In this document: piece after piece, positions 17,989 to 26,851 of the stretch
Layout: every line of letters starts with the position of its first letter
Position numbering within the stretch: position 1 is the stretch's first letter
Origin: Nostocaceae cyanobacterium
GTDB lineage: Bacteria > Cyanobacteriota > Cyanobacteriia > Cyanobacteriales > Nostocaceae
Reading direction: 5' to 3'
DNA length: 49,048 nucleotides
NCBI GenBank assembly: GCA_030065825.1
Contig: JASJCY010000066.1
Coordinates: 1 to 49,048 of the forward strand
Notes under the pieces: model-generated
Told to the model about the DNA's origin: nothing
The model's input: the letters and a program-made list of their open reading frames with translations, nothing else
Databases searched by the model: none
Made by a program: the position numbers and the translations under genes

Positions 17989-18852
17989 CTAACTCACAGG
18001 GGTGATACTGGCAATCACGCCACCCTGCTTGTGAATCCGCTGATATTCTTGGGAAAGTTTATCAAAGGGTACGAGATAAACTTGGTTAGAACGGCGGAAT
18101 TTGGAAATCCGATTCACTGCATTGGAACGATAACCAGTAACCTCAATCCGGAATACCTTACCTTCAGCAGTTGCTCCCACACCTTGACGGGTTCTAGCAC
18201 CAACGGGTGGATTGCGGAATGCTGCACCATCACTTCCAGGTGAAACTACGGGGGTAGGTGTTTTCTGAATTACCAAACTGTTAAGTTTCGGTTGTTTCCC
18301 AGCTAAATCACCCTTCAAACTGCTGGTGGAAGCACCACGCACCAGTTGGAAGATGTGGGTAAACTGCACCATGCTCTGACAAGCTTCAGTCTTGTACCCT
18401 CGAATATAAGGTACAAAGTCTTCCCCAAAGGTAGTTTGGTATTCGTCGCTGTCAAGATAAGAATCAATTTCAGCTTCAAATCCCTTGGTATCCAGGATTG
18501 TGCTGTGAGTTCGCATTTCTTCTAAATCGTAGGGGGCACGACCGAGAAGATGGCGGAAATTCAACTCAATTGCCCGATAACGAGCGCAACTGGTGAAAAA
18601 CCGGGAACGATACAGGTCAGATTTTGCCACCGCACGTACAAACTCACGGACGCTTAACTCCCCACGTTTGAACTGCGATTCTGGCACAGAGAGCCTTTCA
18701 CTTTCCATCACATAAGCATTACCCAAAACTTGGCGGTAAACTGCCTTAATGATGATTTCTAGGTCTTCTGGCGAACTCCCTGGAACCCATTCAACTGGGG
18801 GAGTCTCATCAAATAGGCTCACGCCTAATCGCGAAGCTGGTCCAAAAACCAT
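17989..18852 (-). CDS. cpeC: Phycoerythrin-associated rod linker CpeC
   Basis: The 287-aa product starts MVFGPASRLGVSLFDETPPV, the CpeC N-terminus. It has a PBS-linker domain (about residues 25-160), a linker region and a C-terminal CpcD-like domain (KVFRIEVTGYRSNAVNRISK). It joins the first phycoerythrin hexamer to the phycocyanin part of the rod. The frame opens at TTG 18873, but the ATG at 18852 is backed by GGAG nine bases upstream. It is the first gene of the leftward cpe operon. The 400-bp upstream region shows no convincing L-box or G-box. Confidence 0.94.
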   Translation of the reverse strand: MVFGPASRLGVSLFDETPPVEWVPGSSPEDLEIIIKAVYRQVLGNAYVMESERLSVPESQFKRGELSVREFVRAVAKSDLYRSRFFTSCARYRAIELNFRHLLGRAPYDLEEMRTHSTILDTKGFEAEIDSYLDSDEYQTTFGEDFVPYIRGYKTEACQSMVQFTHIFQLVRGASTSSLKGDLAGKQPKLNSLVIQKTPTPVVSPGSDGAAFRNPPVGARTRQGVGATAEGKVFRIEVTGYRSNAVNRISKFRRSNQVYLVPFDKLSQEYQRIHKQGGVIASITPVS

Positions 18853-19265
18853 TAATGGTATCTCCTGCGTCAAAACAAAAGCTGAGAAAGATAACTGCCT
18901 ACGTTACAAGACTTTACAATTGTTTGCTTAAACAAACAAAACTACATCTTGTTCTTTCTCAGGTCTGGCGATCCAAGACCTGAAATGAAGGCACAAAGTA
19001 TATCTTTTAAGGCTGATACACCTTACTCAATCTTAATCTTCATACAAAGCTGGAGCGAGAATTATCAAGAATTATGAACTTACTTTACCTAGCTTAATGT
19101 TCATTTATGAGTTATGAGTTAGGAGTTAGGAGTTACTACCTTCCCATTCTAAGATTACCTATAAAAATTTTTCCCCCTCTTCCCCCTCTTCCCCCTCTTC
19201 CCCCTCTTCCCCCTCTGACTCAATTCGGTAATCTTCTAGGGGGACGGGAGTAGGAGTTTCTAACC
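18853..19265. promoter_or_regulatory. cpeC upstream region
   Basis: It holds the cpeC promoter and, further out, GAGTTAGGAGTTA repeats and a CTAAGATTACC-flanked repeat (19149-19239). GGTCTGGCGATCCAAGACC (18962-18980) is a short dyad (GGTCT/AGACC) about 110 bp upstream of the cpeC start. CTTTACAATTG at about 18912 is one base off the CcaR G-box consensus but is a single copy on the opposite strand, so I do not call it. Confidence 0.4.
19149..19239. repeat. CTAAGATTACC-flanked repeat with CTTCCCC core, copy 1
   Basis: Inverted ends CTAAGATTACC and GGTAATCTTCTAG flank five or so 9-bp units (CTTCCCCCT). Copy 2 is at 23517-23635. The shared flanks show that the tandem units travel inside a larger element. 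Confidence 0.75.
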
Positions 19266-19856
19266 CTATTCCCTATTCCCTGATTCAAACCTTGCCAGTT
19301 GGGCAATCAAATGGTCAAAATAAGGAGCAAGGGTCTGGTGATGTTCCGGTTCTATTCGTTGCAAGCTACCTGTTTTGATGCCTTCTAAACCCAAAACCAT
19401 GGCATTTAGGGGTACACGCAATTCTTGATATAGTAAATTCATGTAATGCAATCCTGACGGACTGGTATAGTGGAGAGAACTCCCAGCAATACCATAGGTA
19501 ATACAGCGCAGAAAATGCCAGAAATCCCGCCAGCAAGCCTCTGCCCTTTCTGGTGGATATAGTCCCCCTCCAGGTTTAATAATATCGGGATATTGAACCA
19601 AAACTTTTTCCCTAGCTTCTTGTACTATTTCAGTAGCGCGATCGCGTAACATTTGAGCGACAGGAATAAAATCTGAGGTTGGGGGTGAAAGTGCTTGGAT
19701 TTGTGCTAAATCTTCATCGGTGAGATAACGACCTTGGTCATCCGCAGTTTGGAATAGCTGGATTGCTGTTTGTGGGTGAGTTGAAGACCAGTTGCTAAAG
19801 CTAACTATTCTCGCTTTGGCAATTAATTCTTTGACTTTTTCACTTAATTGAGTCAT
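19266..19856 (-). CDS. Divergent phycobiliprotein-like protein
   Basis: The 196-aa product fits the phycobilisome protein fold (PF00502). Residues 104-121 (RAEACWRDFWHFLRCITYGI) align with the [18 protein letters not shown] block of CpeB, keeping Cys108 at the Cys82 chromophore site and Asp111. The GD after the helix is replaced by GSS, and there is no second bilin-type Cys. It is more diverged than any rod or core subunit. It lies divergent to an NblB-like gene and near cpeC. It may bind a bilin, act as a minor core protein, or have a sensory or assembly role. Confidence 0.8.
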   Translation of the reverse strand: MTQLSEKVKELIAKARIVSFSNWSSTHPQTAIQLFQTADDQGRYLTDEDLAQIQALSPPTSDFIPVAQMLRDRATEIVQEAREKVLVQYPDIIKPGGGLYPPERAEACWRDFWHFLRCITYGIAGSSLHYTSPSGLHYMNLLYQELRVPLNAMVLGLEGIKTGSLQRIEPEHHQTLAPYFDHLIAQLARFESGNRE

Positions 19857-20125
19857 TAGTTAAAGTAAATTAATGAATGATGAATGATAAATAATGAATG
19901 GTAAATGGGTGAGATTTCTAACTCCTAACTCTCAAATTTTAACTTCTAACTCCTAACTCCTAACTCCTAAATTTTAACTTCTAACTTCTAACTCCTAACT
20001 CCTAACTTTTAACTTCTAACTCCTAACTCCTAACTTTTAACTTCTAACTTTTAACTTCTAACTTTTAACTCGTAATAAGTTACATTTGTGAAAAGAAAGT
20101 AAACAAAATTCTTCTGCAAATTTCT
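19857..20125. repeat. Divergent promoter region filled by CTAACTC/TTCTAAC repeats
   Basis: Between the phycobiliprotein-like and NblB-like genes, about 19919-20070 consists of heptamer units (CTAACTC, TTCTAAC, TTTTAAC). Only about 55 bp on each side is unique sequence available for promoters. Confidence 0.85.
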
Positions 20126-20785
20126 ATGGAAATCAAGCAAATCCAAGCCAATCTTACCAACCCAGATTTTCAATATCGCCTCAAGGCGATTTCTGCCCTC
20201 AAGAATTATAACGCGGAAGTTGCAGTTCCTTTACTCCTTAGTAAACTCCATGATTCAGAATTTTTGGTGCGTTCCTTTGTAGCCATGGGTTTAGGTAAAC
20301 AACAAACATCTGAATCCTTTGCCGGTTTGATGGAAATAATGAAGTTTGACAATACCCCAAATGTACGAGCTGAGGCTGCTAATTCTCTGTCCCTTTTTGG
20401 TAGAATCTCCGTTTCCCATCTAGTTATGACTTTTTACCAGGATGACCACTGGCTAGTCCGTCGCAGTATTCTGGCTGCTTTAGCGGAAATGGAATGTCCT
20501 CAGGAATTATTTGATGTCTGTATTGAAGCTTTCAAAGGAGAAGATTTTACTGTTAAAGAAGCGGCTGTTGATGCTTTGGGTATTCTAGCTAATACCAGCC
20601 AACAAGCAGTAGCGTTATCCCAACTTTTAACCTTGATCAACGATGAATCTTGGCGAATCCGGATGCACGTTGCTTATGCTTTGAAAAATTTTGATCAACC
20701 CCAAGCCAAAGCAGCTCTGGGCAAACTCAGACAAGATACAGAACATCGGGTTGTAGCAGCAGCTTTATCAGATTTGCTGGCTTGA
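20126..20785 (+). CDS. NblB-like HEAT-repeat protein
   Basis: The 219-aa product is all HEAT/PBS-lyase repeats (FQYRLKAISALKNYNAEVAVP; VRSFVAMGLGKQQ; VRAEAANSLSLFGRI; VRRSILAALAEM; KEAAVDALGILA; WRIRMHVAYALKNF). Size and repeat layout match NblB, which works with NblA in phycobilisome degradation and chromophore handling, better than CpcE/F or CpeY/Z. It is divergent from the phycobiliprotein-like gene, sharing a 270-bp promoter region. Naming it NblB rather than another HEAT lyase is a judgement. Confidence 0.7.
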   Translation: MEIKQIQANLTNPDFQYRLKAISALKNYNAEVAVPLLLSKLHDSEFLVRSFVAMGLGKQQTSESFAGLMEIMKFDNTPNVRAEAANSLSLFGRISVSHLVMTFYQDDHWLVRRSILAALAEMECPQELFDVCIEAFKGEDFTVKEAAVDALGILANTSQQAVALSQLLTLINDESWRIRMHVAYALKNFDQPQAKAALGKLRQDTEHRVVAAALSDLLA

Positions 20786-21250
20786 AAATAGGGGTTAGGT
20801 GTTAGGTGTTGGAGGTAAGGGACTTCCAAATAAAAAATAACCGATCTCTCTGAATGCGGGGGAGTAGGGAGCAGGGAGCAGGGGGGAAACCAAGTCAGGC
20901 AAAAACAGGTGTCTTAAATATGAACTTACAGCGTATTTCAGGTAAATGAGGTACATGCATAAAACCGAAAATATCGTAGAGACGTAGCAATGCTACGTCT
21001 CTACCTATACTTGCAGGACTTACGCAACTGGCACATTTATCCAAAAACTGTCACATAGAATTGATTTAGCTCTAATGACTATAAATCAAAGCTTATAAGC
21101 TTTTACCTCCAATTTAAGTATGTGTGCCAGTTGGCATTATTTTGTGACGCTTGCGTAAGTCCTAACCTCTTAAAAATGCAAACTGCTGTATATTTCGCCA
21201 ACAGTATCCGATGATACTTGTACCCCTAGTTGAGAACTTCTCTATCTGAA
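20786..21250. other. Intergenic region with small palindromes
   Basis: It contains GTTAGGT repeats just after the NblB-like gene, a hairpin GTAGAGACGTAGCA/TGCTACGTCTCTAC (about 20974-21004) and a complete AGGACTTACGCAA element (21015-21163). No gene is seen. Confidence 0.6.
21015..21163. repeat. MITE-like element with AGGACTTACGCAA ends
   Basis: A 149-bp element with perfect 13-bp inverted ends, AGGACTTACGCAA (21015-21027) and TTGCGTAAGTCCT (21151-21163). A second inner pair is CTGGCACA/TGTGCCAG. It is non-coding. Such ends are common in cyanobacterial insertion-sequence derivatives; the parent transposase is not in the window. Confidence 0.75.
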
Positions 21251-21658
21251 TCATTCTGGATAGTTGAAGTGGACAGATATCTGAGTATCAGGATGAAAAC
21301 TATGTTTTATCGGGCACATCCCCGAGGCTTTTTCCAGCTTGAGGCGATCGACCTCAGAAAATTTTCTTGGCATGGTAAACGTTAAATCGATTGCCCCGAT
21401 GCGCTTAACCGGCTTATCCGTCATCGAGATTTCTGTGTCCACTTGGGTATCTGAGATGTCCAGTTTGTCTCGCAGAGCCACTATTCCCATCGAGAAAAGC
21501 ATACAGCTTACTAATCCTGTACCTACCAGCTCCGTAGGTGACAATTCTTCACCTTTGCCCCCAGTGGCAGAACAGGCGGAAGCTATAGTTTTCCCATGGG
21601 TTGCTTGCAACGTCGTGCAATGCTGAGTCCCATCGTAAGTTGTTCGTAGCTTGCTCAT
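21251..21658 (-). CDS. OsmC/Ohr-family peroxiredoxin
   Basis: A protein of about 135 aa with both family cysteines, in SPTELVGTGLVSCMLFSMG and SGMCPIKHSF. OsmC-type enzymes reduce organic hydroperoxides through these thiols. Upstream in-frame ATGs exist at 21670 and 21661; GGAGGT lies so close to them that 21658 (MSKLRTTYDG) is the better start. It is monocistronic. A sequence resembling a Fur box (AATGAGAATCGTTTTC, about 21872) lies 210 bp upstream, but its link to this gene is weak. Confidence 0.88.
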   Translation of the reverse strand: MSKLRTTYDGTQHCTTLQATHGKTIASACSATGGKGEELSPTELVGTGLVSCMLFSMGIVALRDKLDISDTQVDTEISMTDKPVKRIGAIDLTFTMPRKFSEVDRLKLEKASGMCPIKHSFHPDTQISVHFNYPE

Positions 21659-22195
21659 CATTACCTCCAATTCTCATAAAAGAAGAAAATGCCCTCCGCC
21701 AGTCCAAAATTCAGTTATCCTATCTTCGTTTTCCAAGTCTTTTGCCCCACCCCCTTGTTGACCGTCAGGGTAGCCATAGTTATACGTTAGTAGGGAAAGA
21801 TGAGAAACTTGTGTGAGTTTGCACATTTATTAAAATTTTCAAATTGGTCTTTCTATCCCAAATAGGACAAAAATGAGAATCGTTTTCTTTTTATGAATAA
21901 CGAGATTTTAGGGTTTACAGCGCCATATTTTTTGCTATAATTAGGGCATTACTAGGTTTACCCTGTCGCATTTTTTGTTAGAATTTCTTGACATTTATAT
22001 ATAGTGGTTTCGCGACATTTTTCACGACTATTCCCGACTGGTTTAAGAAGTAGGGAGTTTGACCTCAAAGTTGACACTCCCCTACCCCCCAACACCTAAC
22101 CCCTATTTTTTCGTATAAACAATTACTGATTTTTGTCATAGCCCTGTCAAAATATTTCATAAATATGTAGACAAGAGGTAAAACGGGAGATATCT
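21659..22195. other. Intergenic region, 540 bp
   Basis: An AT-rich region between the divergent OsmC and 66-aa genes. It contains a Fur-box-like AATGAGAATCGTTTTC near 21872 and a stretch with CCTAACCCCTA units near 22085-22110. Nothing else is recognised. Confidence 0.4.
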
Positions 22196-22396
22196 ATGGC
22201 TGACACTGTTACTGGTCAAATGACATGGAAACCCCCCGGCTTAGAAGGGAGTGCCTTGCATTTGCGGCTCGATTCTTCAGAACCTTGGCGGCACTATAAG
22301 GAGTTTCCCCAATACATTGTACCAGATCCTAGTGGGTTTTCTGAAGGGTATGCGACTTTTATCGCATTACTTAAAAAGGACTGGAAATGTATTTAA
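22196..22396 (+). CDS. Small hypothetical protein (66 aa)
   Basis: MADTVTGQMTWKPPGLEGSA opens a 66-aa acidic/aromatic protein with no membrane segment. GGAG lies 8 bases before the ATG, a strong sign of translation. Its stop is 7 bp from the stop of the convergent pentapeptide-repeat gene. I do not recognise it. Confidence 0.65.
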   Translation: MADTVTGQMTWKPPGLEGSALHLRLDSSEPWRHYKEFPQYIVPDPSGFSEGYATFIALLKKDWKCI

Positions 22397-22403
22397 TTGG
22401 GAA

Positions 22404-23243
22404 TTAGGAGTCGGAGAGCTTTTCTAAGCTCTGTCTGGTGGTTGTACGGGTGTAAGGATTCCAAACATCAAGTTCCTTAGCTGGACGACTGAGGAGCTTG
22501 GCTCGATTCTCTGAGCTAAGTCCTTGTACAAGGGTGAAATCTGCCCCTGCAATGCTTTGAATATGCTCTATTTCTACCCCTGTGAGATTCGCAGCTCGAA
22601 AATCAACACCTTGCAACTGTGTACCATTTAGTCGAGCGTTGCAAAGGTAAGCACCTGTGAGGAAAGCCTGACGCAAATCAGCTCCACTTAATCTAGCATT
22701 GTGGAGATTTGCAGCGGTTAAATCTGCTCCACTCAAGTAACCTCCCAGAAAATTTGTCCCTTGGAGGTCGGCATTTCTCAGGTATACCGTATTTAGATAA
22801 GCTCCATTGAGGTTTGCACCGGGACCGACAGCTCCAGAATTTTTATAATTATAACCTCCAGTCCAAATTGTTTGTAAATTATAACGGGCAAGCTGTAATT
22901 TGACTCCATCCAAATTAGCACCACTAAGATTAGCTCCTCGTAAATCAGCTCGATTCAAATAAGCTCCTTGCAAATTGGCACCACTTAAATCCGCTGCACT
23001 CAAATCTACCCCACGCAAGTCAGCTCCACTCAGGTCAACTTCACGTAAAATAGCACCACTGAAATTCACTCCAATAAGTTTGCCTTGACTAAGATTGGCT
23101 TTGTGCAAATCAACTCCCTGGAGGTTCAGCTGAGATACATTTTCTAGAGTGTGAGCAAGTCCTTGCTTAAGAACCGTTAAGATTTCTGAATTAGAATCAG
23201 TGCGAGTCTTGGGGAAAGTTGACGGAAGTTGGCTGTTGATCAT
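22404..23243 (-). CDS. Pentapeptide-repeat protein
   Basis: A protein of about 279 aa whose residues 35-245 are pentapeptide repeats of the A(D/N)LXX type (GADLRGVDLSAADLSGANLQ). The repeats are interrupted once by a loop at about 120-140 (YNLQTIWTGGYNYKNSGAVG). The fold is a right-handed quadrilateral beta-helix. A non-repeat C-terminal tail of about 35 residues follows. There is no signal peptide, so it is probably cytosolic. Many cyanobacterial members have no known function. An in-frame GTG lies one codon upstream. Confidence 0.88.
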   Translation of the reverse strand: MINSQLPSTFPKTRTDSNSEILTVLKQGLAHTLENVSQLNLQGVDLHKANLSQGKLIGVNFSGAILREVDLSGADLRGVDLSAADLSGANLQGAYLNRADLRGANLSGANLDGVKLQLARYNLQTIWTGGYNYKNSGAVGPGANLNGAYLNTVYLRNADLQGTNFLGGYLSGADLTAANLHNARLSGADLRQAFLTGAYLCNARLNGTQLQGVDFRAANLTGVEIEHIQSIAGADFTLVQGLSSENRAKLLSRPAKELDVWNPYTRTTTRQSLEKLSDS

Positions 23244-23724
23244 CACTTGCAGTCAGGGTGTTTTTTGGGGTTATTCTAGATTTGTACCAAGTTTTGACGG
23301 GACATTATTGTACGACCTCCACATTGTCCAATTTTTACCCTTATGTACCGTCTGATTGTTATTTATTTTTATCTAATCGATTATTGGCACTTTAAAGTGT
23401 ATGTGTATGGGTTGTCTTGCCACTCATTTTACTAGAAGCAGGTACTCATTTTTCACTTGTCCATATTTTTTAGTGATGGAATTAGGTTTTTGGGCAATAA
23501 TTACTCCCTTTTCGTTCTAAGATTACCTATAAAAATTTCTCTCCCTCTTCCCCCTCTTCCCCCTCTTCCCCCTCTTCCCCCTCTTCCCCCTCTTTACCCT
23601 ATGAATCCGTCTCACTCAATTCGGTAATCTTCTAGCGGGACAGGAGTAGCTATGGCAACCTTTGAAAAGCGAGTAAAATATCTAAGAACTATAACTTGAG
23701 CCAAATAAAAGCTAATCAATAAAA
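23244..23724. other. Intergenic region with a CTAAGATTACC-flanked repeat
   Basis: Upstream of the first kinase gene. The repeat at 23517-23635 fills a quarter of it. The last 60 bp (from GAGTAAAATATCTAA) resembles the region upstream of the second kinase (about 24935-24985), so the duplicated unit included the promoter/leader. Confidence 0.6.
23517..23635. repeat. CTAAGATTACC-flanked repeat with CTTCCCC core, copy 2
   Basis: Same flanks and same 9-bp CTTCCCCCT core as 19149-19239, with an extra 20 bp before the right end. Confidence 0.75.
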
Positions 23725-24777
23725 ATGCTGCTTAATAACCGCTATAAAATTATTCGGACTATAGGAAGCGGTGGATTTGGGGAAACATTTCTGGGGGAAG
23801 ATACTCACATGCCTTCCCAGCGTTGCTGCGTGATTAAACAACTCAAGCCTATTAATCATAATCCCCAAATTTACCAATTGGTGCAAGAGCGGTTTCAGCG
23901 GGAAGCAGCCATTTTAGAAGAGTTAGGTAGTGGGAGCGATCGCATTCCTACTTTGTATGCTTATTTTCAGTTAGATGGGCAATTCTACTTAGTACAGGAA
24001 TGGGTAGAAGGGGACACTCTCACATCTATTGTTTACCAACAAGGGCTATTGAGTGAAACAGCTGTCTGGCAAATCCTAGAAAATTTGTTACCTGTTCTCG
24101 ACTATATACATTCTCAAAGGATAGTTCACCGGGATATTAAGCCGGATAATATCATTTTGCGCCACAGGGACGGACAACCGGTGTTAATCGATTTTGGTGC
24201 TGTGCGAGAATCCATGGGAACGGTATTCAATTCCCAAGGTAGTCCTACCAGTTCCATTGTCATTGGTACACCGGGGTTTATGCCTAGCGAACAAGCAGCA
24301 GGTAGACCAATTTATTCTAGCGATTTATACAGTTTGGGGATTACCGCTATTTATTTACTTACGGGTAAACAACCCCAAGAATTAGAAATAAATCCTTACA
24401 GTGGAGAAATTGTTTGGGAACAGTATGCCATCAATATCAATCCCGTACTCAAGGGTGTAATTGATAAAGCCATTCAGTACCATCCCCGCGATCGCTTTTA
24501 CACCGCTAAAGACATGCTAGCAGCTTTGCAGGGTATGGAAAATATGATTCCACCCACACAGCCCCCTAGTCTACCCACACAACCACCAAGCATCCAAACA
24601 GCAAAATCATCTGCAGAAACTGTTAATTATAATAAACCACCTACAAAAGATAAAAGTGCTAATGATTTTCCCTTCAAAATTCCCATGTTACGGGGAAACC
24701 GCTACGCGATCGCAATTATATTAGGATTAATCGCTACATTATATGCGATTTTGGAAGCGATCGCATTATATGAATAA
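23725..24777 (+). CDS. Ser/Thr protein kinase A with C-terminal membrane helix
   Basis: The 350-aa product is a Hanks-type kinase: glycine loop GSGGFGET (residues 14-21), Lys38, HRDIKPDN from 135, DFG 156-158. It is therefore probably catalytically competent. A Pro/Gln linker (about 272-320) leads to one transmembrane helix at about 328-348, with almost nothing after it. It is the first of three paralogues in tandem and the only one lacking an extra C-terminal domain. It probably phosphorylates cytosolic targets while anchored in the membrane; targets are unknown. Confidence 0.92.
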   Translation: MLLNNRYKIIRTIGSGGFGETFLGEDTHMPSQRCCVIKQLKPINHNPQIYQLVQERFQREAAILEELGSGSDRIPTLYAYFQLDGQFYLVQEWVEGDTLTSIVYQQGLLSETAVWQILENLLPVLDYIHSQRIVHRDIKPDNIILRHRDGQPVLIDFGAVRESMGTVFNSQGSPTSSIVIGTPGFMPSEQAAGRPIYSSDLYSLGITAIYLLTGKQPQELEINPYSGEIVWEQYAININPVLKGVIDKAIQYHPRDRFYTAKDMLAALQGMENMIPPTQPPSLPTQPPSIQTAKSSAETVNYNKPPTKDKSANDFPFKIPMLRGNRYAIAIILGLIATLYAILEAIALYE

Positions 24778-24987
24778 CCCAATACTCTCCCCAGGAATTT
24801 CCCAATGGTTTACTTTCCAACCTAGAAATGCAAAACGTAGAATATATCAACAAATATCAAAACCGTTATAACCGTAGATATTTTCAAAAATAACTGGAAT
24901 TGATGAAGTTGGCAATGAATAAATAACAAATAACGAGTAAAATATCTAACAACTTTATTTGAGTTAAATTAAAACTGATCCATACAA

Positions 24988-26583
24988 ATGCTACTTAATA
25001 ACCGTTATAAAATTATTCGTACTTTGGGAAGCGGTGGATTTGGGGAAACATTCCTAGCAGAAGATACCCAAATTCCATCCCAGCGTCGTTGTGTAATTAA
25101 ACAACTCAAACCAATTGAAGATAATCCCCAAGTTTACCAACTTGTACAGCAGCGCTTTCAGCGGGAAGCAGCGATTTTAGAAGAATTGGGAGATGGCAAT
25201 AATCAGATTCCCCGATTATATGCTTACTTTTCTATAGATGGTCAATTTTACTTAGTCCAAGAGTATATAGAAGGACAAACTCTTAGTGCTAAATTACAGT
25301 CCCAGGGATTCATGAGTGAAAGTGGGGTTAAAGAAATATTAACCGGTATTTTGCCAGTTCTGGAATATGTCCACAGTAAAGGCATTGTTCACCGCGATAT
25401 TAAGCCAGATAACATCCTGGTTCGCTATAGTGATGGTAAACCGGTTTTAATTGATTTTGGTGCCGTAAAGGAAATCGTAGGCACAGTCATGACTCCTTCC
25501 GGAAATTCCACGAGGTCAATAGTAATTGGCACACCAGGGTTTATGTCCAGTGAACAATCCGTGGGACGTCCTATGTTTGCCAGTGATATATATAGTTTGG
25601 GATTAACGGGAATTTATTTGCTTACAGGTAAAATACCCCAAGAATTACAAACAGATCCTGCCACTGGGATGCTCCTATGGCGACAACATACGCCCAATAT
25701 AACTCCTAGCTTTGCAAGTATACTAGATAAAGCCATTCAATTTCAAGCCCGCGATCGCTTTAACACTGTGGGAGAAATGCTGCAAGTTTTACATTCAGGC
25801 ACATCTCAAGTTTCCCCTACAGTTCCCCACCCAGGGATGGATGCTACTGTGCCTTATTATAGCCAAACACCAGCCACCGTACCGCCTTCCCAACCGCCTC
25901 AAGATAGACTTCCTGTTAGTTCTAATTCTGCTTCACCTATTCCCAGTTCTTCCTCACCACCAACGGTAAATCAAGGGGGTGGAAACGGACAAAAGGGAAT
26001 TTTAATCGGCAGTATAATTATAGGTAGTATAGTTGGAGCTTCTGTAATTTTTGGTTTGACTTTGAAGAGACCAACTGTACAAGTGACAGAAAACCATGTA
26101 GATCATCGTGACAATAGTTATGATTCCAAAACTAATAAAACGCCGAGAGAATCTCAAGATAATCAATCAACAAATGTGGGTCAAAAAGTCCGTCCAAAAC
26201 CAATTTATCCACCTAAACTTTCACCACCAATAGCACCACCAGCAAAAAGAAGACCATCACCAGCAAAAGCTATACGCAATTATTTCCAAATTATTAACCA
26301 GGGTGAGTATGAAACCGCTTGGAATCGATTAACTCCAGAATTAAGACAAAATGAAAAACTACATCCTAATGGCTATAAATCTTATACTGATTGGTGGGGG
26401 GAAAAGGTTGAAAGGGTAGAAATAGATAGTGTAAACATCGTCAAAAAGAGTGCAAAAACAGCAACAGTAGATATTCAATTACAATATAGACTTAAAAATG
26501 GCAAAAAATCCTCCGGTTCCGTTAGCTTTTCACTTTCGTGGAATGCAGAAAATAATAGATGGATGATTGCTGATGCTCAATAG
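24988..26583 (+). CDS. Ser/Thr protein kinase B with extracytoplasmic NTF2-like domain
   Basis: The 531-aa product has a kinase domain (about 1-270) closely similar to kinase A, including GSGGFGET, VIKQLKP, HRDIKPDN and DFG. A Pro/Ser linker is followed by a transmembrane helix at about 337-357, then a charged stretch. The C-terminal domain (about 425-531; AIRNYFQIINQGEYETAWNR ... RWMIADAQ) looks NTF2/ARC6-IMS-like and should face the periplasm or thylakoid lumen as a sensor. It lies 210 bp behind kinase A, with a leader resembling that of kinase A. Confidence 0.92.
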   Translation: MLLNNRYKIIRTLGSGGFGETFLAEDTQIPSQRRCVIKQLKPIEDNPQVYQLVQQRFQREAAILEELGDGNNQIPRLYAYFSIDGQFYLVQEYIEGQTLSAKLQSQGFMSESGVKEILTGILPVLEYVHSKGIVHRDIKPDNILVRYSDGKPVLIDFGAVKEIVGTVMTPSGNSTRSIVIGTPGFMSSEQSVGRPMFASDIYSLGLTGIYLLTGKIPQELQTDPATGMLLWRQHTPNITPSFASILDKAIQFQARDRFNTVGEMLQVLHSGTSQVSPTVPHPGMDATVPYYSQTPATVPPSQPPQDRLPVSSNSASPIPSSSSPPTVNQGGGNGQKGILIGSIIIGSIVGASVIFGLTLKRPTVQVTENHVDHRDNSYDSKTNKTPRESQDNQSTNVGQKVRPKPIYPPKLSPPIAPPAKRRPSPAKAIRNYFQIINQGEYETAWNRLTPELRQNEKLHPNGYKSYTDWWGEKVERVEIDSVNIVKKSAKTATVDIQLQYRLKNGKKSSGSVSFSLSWNAENNRWMIADAQ

Positions 26584-26621
26584 ACATCCTATTACAGCTA
26601 TTTTTAGATCAATAGACCACG

Positions 26622-26654
26622 TTGTAGGGGTTTAGCATTGCTAAACCCCTACAA
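26622..26654 (+). terminator. Palindrome after kinase B
   Basis: TTGTAGGGGTTTAGCA and its near-complement TGCTAAACCCCTACAA give a 33-bp dyad with almost no loop, 38 bp after the kinase B stop. No T-run follows. It could terminate transcription or simply be a repeat. Confidence 0.4.
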
Positions 26655-26714
26655 TGAACATCGTTCAAATCGTATGAAAACTGCTGTAACTGAGAAATTA
26701 TGATACTACTTTCC

Positions 26715-26851
26715 ACTAGTGTTCTGTCCCATTAGTTTTGATGGCTAGTTTTATAGTCATATTTATATGACTTTGACTATTAGACTGGGACTTATAGTCC
26801 CAGGTGGGTGTGATGGAAACCCCATCATATTTTATGGGACAAACCACTAGT
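26715..26851. repeat. MITE-like element with ACTAGTG...GTCCCAT ends
   Basis: A 137-bp element with imperfect 18-bp inverted ends, ACTAGTGTTCTGTCCCAT and ATGGGACAAACCACTAGT. The interior has further dyads (TGGGACTTATAGTCCCA). It has no ORF. Confidence 0.7.

Noticed and set aside
18905-18925. CcaR G-box upstream of cpeC
   Set aside because: Only one near-match with a mismatch, on the wrong strand and not repeated.
21865-21890. Fur box controlling OsmC or the 66-aa gene
   Set aside because: Partial match only, and 200-300 bp from either start; noted in the region entry but not called as a site.
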